Source: JAKORR01 sp964608495 (GTDB lineage Bacteria > Armatimonadota > Zipacnadia > Zipacnadales > FEN-943). From it: a stretch of 7,856 nt of DNA. The stretch lies in assembly GCA_964608495.1 (NCBI GenBank), contig CAZSOQ010000244.1, positions 1-7,856 on the forward strand, given 5' to 3'. The notes below the pieces were generated by a model. The model did not search any database. It was not told the DNA's origin and saw only the letters and a program-made list of their open reading frames with translations. Positions 5,167 through 7,856 of the stretch are shown here, piece after piece. The position numbers and the translations under genes are program-made. How positions within the stretch are numbered: the first letter of the stretch is position 1; each line of letters opens with the position of its first letter.

Positions 5167-6903
5167 CTAACCACGCGCCGCCGGGGCCCCGCGCTCACCC
5201 GTGCCCTTGGGGCCCCCGGTCTCCTGGTCCGTGGCGCTGCCCGCGAGAAGGATCCTGAGCTGCGAGGCGAAGGCCGGGCTGTTGTCGCGCGCGAGCCTGC
5301 AGAGGCCCTCCTGCATCTGTTCCTGCGGCGACGCGCTGGCTGTCGTGGCCTGCTGGCTCCCACGGGCATCTCCCGGCAGAGCCGTGGTGGCTCCCGCGTC
5401 TCCGGGCGCCAAAGCTTGCGGAGCAGCCTGCCCCCTGGCCTGCTCGCCGGATGTCCCTGTCGCCGAGTGGGCGAAGTCAGCCGCCTCGCCCCTGCCGCCG
5501 TTCCCTCCGGTCCCCAGCCCGGCCCGCTCCATCGCCACCCGCATCTGCTTGCTGGCCGACAGGAGGAACACGCCCAGGACGACCGCCAGGGCGAGCCCGC
5601 CGAAGTACCGCGAGACCTGAGCCAGGAGCTGTCCCCGCCGCTGGGCAGCCGCCTCCTTCTCCGCGTCCTTGAGCTGCTCCTCGGCGAGCTTGCTCGCCTC
5701 GAGCAGCGCCTTTCGCACCTCGACCGTGTCTCCCCGGCTGGCGTCGTACCCCGACGCCGCCTGGATCACGGAAGCGATGACCCGCTCGTCCGCCTCGATG
5801 CTCTCGTCCACCAGCACCGCCACGCTCAGCCGCGCCACCTTGCCTGGCGGCCTGGTCGTCTTGGTGGTCGTCCGCGAGAACTCGTACTCCCGCGTCTCCT
5901 CGCTGTGCGAGTACTGCCCCCCACCGCCGCCCGTGCCGCTGGGAGTCGAGCCGAAGACATTCGAGCTGACCCCGGCGGCTCCACCGACCCTGCCTGTGCC
6001 TCCCGAATAGTCCTCCTTGACCACGTGATCCCTGCGCAGTGTGCCCTGCGTTGTCGGAACAACGCCCGGCACTGGGCCTGGCTGCACCTGTTCGCTGCTG
6101 ATCTCCTCCGTCTCGTAGACCATCTGCGCCTCGACCTGGACGATGGCTTTGCTCGGCCCGACGAAGGAGTCCATCATCCCCTGCAGGCGCTGGCGCAGCA
6201 GGGACTCGTACCTCGCCTTGGCTTCCTGTTGCGCGGCGGTGAGCCCCGTCTGGTCCTGCCCGCCGCCCAGCACTCGCCCGTGCTGGTCCACCACTGTGAC
6301 CTGCTCGGGCGCCAGACCCTCCACCGCCTGGGCCACCAGCACCTGGACTCCCGCCACCTGCTCCTGCGACAGGCTTCCCGCCCGTCCCCCGCGCAGATTC
6401 ACCATCACGGACGCCCGCGGCGGCGTCGGCTCGCCGAACAGACTCTCTTCGGGCAGCACGAGGTGAACGCGCGCCGAGGACACCTCGTTCAGAGCCGTGA
6501 TGGTCCGAGTCAGCTCGCCCTGCAGTGCCCTCTGCAGGTTCACGCGGTTGGCGAAGTCCGTGCCCGGGAGGGTGCCGCGATCGAAGATCTCCAGGCCCAC
6601 CGTGCCGCTGCCCAGCAACCCCTGGCTGGCGGTCTTCAGGCGCAGGTCGTAGAGCCGGTCCTGAGGTACCTCGATGGCCGTGCCCTGCGCGGTCAGCCGA
6701 TAGGGCACCTTCTGCTCGCGCAGGTAGTCCGCCACCGCCGACGCATCCTGGCCGGACATCTCCGCGTACAGCGTCGCGTAGCTGGGCCGCAGTGCCCAGC
6801 TCACGAGCCCCAGGGTCGTCAGCCCCACCACGACCAGCATCGCCACCAGCCGCCGCCGCTGCCCCGGGCCCATCGTCCCCCAGATTCTGCTAAGCTGCTC
6901 CAT
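5167..6903 (-). CDS. fliF: Flagellar MS-ring protein FliF
   Basis: FliF forms the MS ring in the inner membrane, the base for the rod, the C-ring and the export gate. The 578-residue product is of normal length. The ATG at 6903 has a GGGGG tract about 7 bases upstream. The first membrane segment is at about residues 19-37 (LVAMLVVVGLTTLGLVSWA). The YscJ/FliF ring-building domain follows to about 215: YATLYAEMSGQDASAVADYL, a GLEIFDRGTLPGTDFANRVN motif close to the family form, LQRALQGELTRTI and ARVHLVLPE. The FliF_C domain covers about 225-400, with a Gly/Ser-rich loop at 300-330. The second membrane segment is at about 434-449. The cytoplasmic tail has a low-complexity linker (460-525) and then QEGLCRLARDNSPAFASQLR at 531-550, which resembles the FliG-binding helix. 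A further 25 or so residues follow that helix, which in many FliF proteins is nearly terminal. fliG would normally come next but is not found here. Confidence 0.96.
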   Translation of the reverse strand: MEQLSRIWGTMGPGQRRRLVAMLVVVGLTTLGLVSWALRPSYATLYAEMSGQDASAVADYLREQKVPYRLTAQGTAIEVPQDRLYDLRLKTASQGLLGSGTVGLEIFDRGTLPGTDFANRVNLQRALQGELTRTITALNEVSSARVHLVLPEESLFGEPTPPRASVMVNLRGGRAGSLSQEQVAGVQVLVAQAVEGLAPEQVTVVDQHGRVLGGGQDQTGLTAAQQEAKARYESLLRQRLQGMMDSFVGPSKAIVQVEAQMVYETEEISSEQVQPGPVPGVVPTTQGTLRRDHVVKEDYSGGTGRVGGAAGVSSNVFGSTPSGTGGGGGQYSHSEETREYEFSRTTTKTTRPPGKVARLSVAVLVDESIEADERVIASVIQAASGYDASRGDTVEVRKALLEASKLAEEQLKDAEKEAAAQRRGQLLAQVSRYFGGLALAVVLGVFLLSASKQMRVAMERAGLGTGGNGGRGEAADFAHSATGTSGEQARGQAAPQALAPGDAGATTALPGDARGSQQATTASASPQEQMQEGLCRLARDNSPAFASQLRILLAGSATDQETGGPKGTGERGAPAARG

Positions 6904-6982
6904 CGTCGCCCCCGGTAGCTAGCCGATGCCCGCCGCAGACCAGAGCCTGGGCCTACGCCGCCCGTTCGCACCGGCCTCTGCC

Positions 6983-7294
6983 CTAGACCTGCATGCGACT
7001 GACTTCCTTGTAGGCCTCAAGCGCTCGCTGCAGCACCTGGGACGTCAGCTCCAGCGAGAGCTCGGCCTGCCGCATGGCCACGATCGCCTTGTGGATATCG
7101 CCGCTGCGCCCCGTGGCCACCGCTTCCGCCTCGGCATCGGCCACCTGCTGCAGCTCGTTGGTCTTATCCAGGGCCTCCTGCAGAGCCCCCGCGAAGGGCT
7201 GCTGAGCTGGCCGCGCCGACATCCGGTTGATCAGCCCATCGTCTTGCCTGATCGGCGGCCGAATGTGCCCGAGAACCGTGCCACCCACTCTCAT
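6983..7294 (-). CDS. fliE: Flagellar hook-basal body protein FliE
   Basis: FliE is the small exported adaptor between the FliF MS ring and the proximal rod. The 103-residue product has the family's usual size and its defining C-terminal half: FAGALQEALDKTNELQQVAD (34-53), GDIHKAIVAMRQAELSLELT (65-84) and a last helix ending AYKEVSRMQV, very close to the common YxEIMRMQV end. The ATG at 7294 lies 13 bases after the flgC stop, and the flgC TAG runs into a TAGGGGG tract that provides the ribosome binding site, which points to one transcript. The N-terminal 25 residues are variable and probably serve in export; a later ATG at residue 25 is possible but lacks this spacing. A 79-base gap with no clear feature separates it from fliF. 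Confidence 0.95.
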   Translation of the reverse strand: MRVGGTVLGHIRPPIRQDDGLINRMSARPAQQPFAGALQEALDKTNELQQVADAEAEAVATGRSGDIHKAIVAMRQAELSLELTSQVLQRALEAYKEVSRMQV

Positions 7295-7307
7295 CGGTCC
7301 CAGCCCC

Positions 7308-7778
7308 CTACCGCAGTAGCTCCAGCGCCTGCTCCATCGAGCGTCTCAGTTGCTGCAGGGCCGCGGCGTTCGCCTCGTAGGCCCGCGACGCGGCCATCAT
7401 GTCCGCCATCTCCATCGGCACGTCCACGTTCGGCATCAGTACGTACCCCTCGGCGTCCGCGTCGGGGTGGCCGGGATCGTAGACCCTCCGCGGTGGCCCG
7501 AGATCGTCGCGCACCTGGACCACCTCGACCGGGCTGCCCGAGGTCGCGGACCAACCTCCGGCGGCGATCCCCTCCTGTCTCATCAGCCGAACCAGCGGAG
7601 GCAGGTCCAGCGGCCCCGGCAGGGCGGCCGCTAGCACTACTTCCTTGCGCCTGTACGGCCCTCCCTCCGGTGTCCTCGTCACATCCGCGTTCGCGAGGTT
7701 CTGAGCCACCACTTCCATGCGCGCTCGCTGCGCCTGAAGACCACTCGCGACGACATCGAATCCTCTCAGCCAGCTCAT
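7308..7778 (-). CDS. flgC: Flagellar basal-body rod protein FlgC
   Basis: FlgC is a proximal rod subunit exported through the flagellar type III system. The 156-residue product starts at ATG 7778, with GGAGG 9 bases upstream. The N-terminal rod helix is present (FDVVASGLQAQRARMEVVAQ, then NLANADVTRTPEGGPYRRK, residues 7-45), as is the FlgC-specific segment PPRRVYDPGHPDADAEGYV (95-113), PNVDVPMEMADMMAASRAYE (116-135) and the C-terminal helix. Residues 74-80 (GGWSATS) are encoded by a copy of the palindromic repeat (7541-7557) and lie directly before the conserved strand PVEVVQVRDD, where other FlgC proteins go more directly into the strand. Otherwise it looks intact. It is followed by fliE and fliF in the usual order; flgB would be expected just upstream, at or beyond the window edge. 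Confidence 0.95.
   Translation of the reverse strand: MSWLRGFDVVASGLQAQRARMEVVAQNLANADVTRTPEGGPYRRKEVVLAAALPGPLDLPPLVRLMRQEGIAAGGWSATSGSPVEVVQVRDDLGPPRRVYDPGHPDADAEGYVLMPNVDVPMEMADMMAASRAYEANAAALQQLRRSMEQALELLR
7541..7557. repeat. Palindromic repeat copy inside flgC
   Basis: AGGTCGCGGACCAACCT, with left flank CCCG and right flank CCGG, keeps the outer arms while the inner bases have diverged. It is in frame in flgC on the - strand and read as Gly-Trp-Ser-Ala-Thr-Ser, parallel to GRSATSG in FliS. Confidence 0.65.
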
Positions 7779-7856
7779 GTGCAGTGTCCTCCCACGGCCC
7801 GGGCACAGACGCCACTCCTGGAGGCCGAGCGGCCCCCGCCATCGGCCGTAGGTTGC
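7779..7856 (-). other. Region upstream of flgC at the window edge
   Basis: Seventy-eight bases precede the flgC ATG on the - strand. They contain the GGAGG ribosome binding site. One frame is open from the edge to a TGA that overlaps the flgC start as ATGA; it reads as a Gly/Arg/Ser-rich tail and does not look like the normal FlgB C-terminus. The last seven bases, AGGTTGC (7850-7856), could be the first arm of another palindromic repeat cut by the edge. No promoter was recognised. Confidence 0.35.

Noticed and set aside
6048..6065. GCGTTGT/ACAACGC inverted repeat in fliF
   Set aside because: It is unrelated in sequence to the repeat family, lies in a variable loop of FliF, and 7-base repeats are expected by chance.
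6663..6672. GAGGTACCTC, a perfect 10-base palindrome in fliF
   Set aside because: It has the outer arms of the repeat but no centre, and encodes a normal conserved part of FliF with no insertion; chance is enough.
5416..6918. Open frame of 500 codons on the + strand opposite fliF
   Set aside because: It is an antisense shadow of a clear fliF in GC-rich DNA; its translation is rich in Arg, Leu, His and Pro with no family pattern and no ribosome binding site.

Overview
The window is part of a flagellar gene cluster from a GC-rich bacterium. All eight protein genes are flagellar, or sit in a flagellar operon. I cannot assign the organism to a phylum. Short dispersed palindromes and gene-order changes suggest a poorly sampled lineage of free-living, motile bacteria (Armatimonadota-like is a guess only).

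Left half, + strand: the 3' end of fliI (export ATPase; starts outside the window), a 242-base gap rich in hairpins, fliD (filament cap, 886-3192), a 132-base gap with hairpins next to a strong ribosome binding site, fliS (flagellin chaperone, TTG start at 3325), and a small helical protein whose ATG overlaps the end of fliS (3726-4205), probably a FliT/FlgN-like chaperone. Right half, - strand, read from the right edge: flgC (rod), fliE (MS ring-rod adaptor), fliF (MS ring), fliH (ATPase regulator). The two operons converge at about 4206-4242. No recognisable fliG lies between fliF and fliH, no fliJ follows fliI, and the partners FliH and FliI are encoded on opposite strands.

Together the genes cover the basal body (flgC, fliE, fliF), the export motor (fliH, fliI) and late filament assembly (fliD, fliS, possible fliT). 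FliF keeps a C-terminal segment resembling the FliG-binding motif, so a FliG is probably encoded elsewhere.

The most unusual structure is a family of 17-base imperfect palindromes, consensus about AGGTCGCNGCGCAACCT, with eight clear or fairly clear copies and one weaker one. Copies lie in gaps, at the convergent junction and inside genes. Within fliS, flgC and fliH the element is read in one equivalent frame as a short Gly-x-Ser/Ala-Ala-Thr-Ser/Cys-Gly peptide; in FlgC and FliH it sits just before a conserved strand. Two degenerate copies lie in an unusual 70-residue tail of FliI. This resembles the logic of Rickettsia palindromic elements, which insert in frame into proteins, but I do not recognise this family. 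A 16-pair stem with G-U pairs, enclosing a hairpin, lies upstream of fliD and may be a leader RNA structure. I saw no tRNA, rRNA, CRISPR array, transposase gene or convincing promoter.
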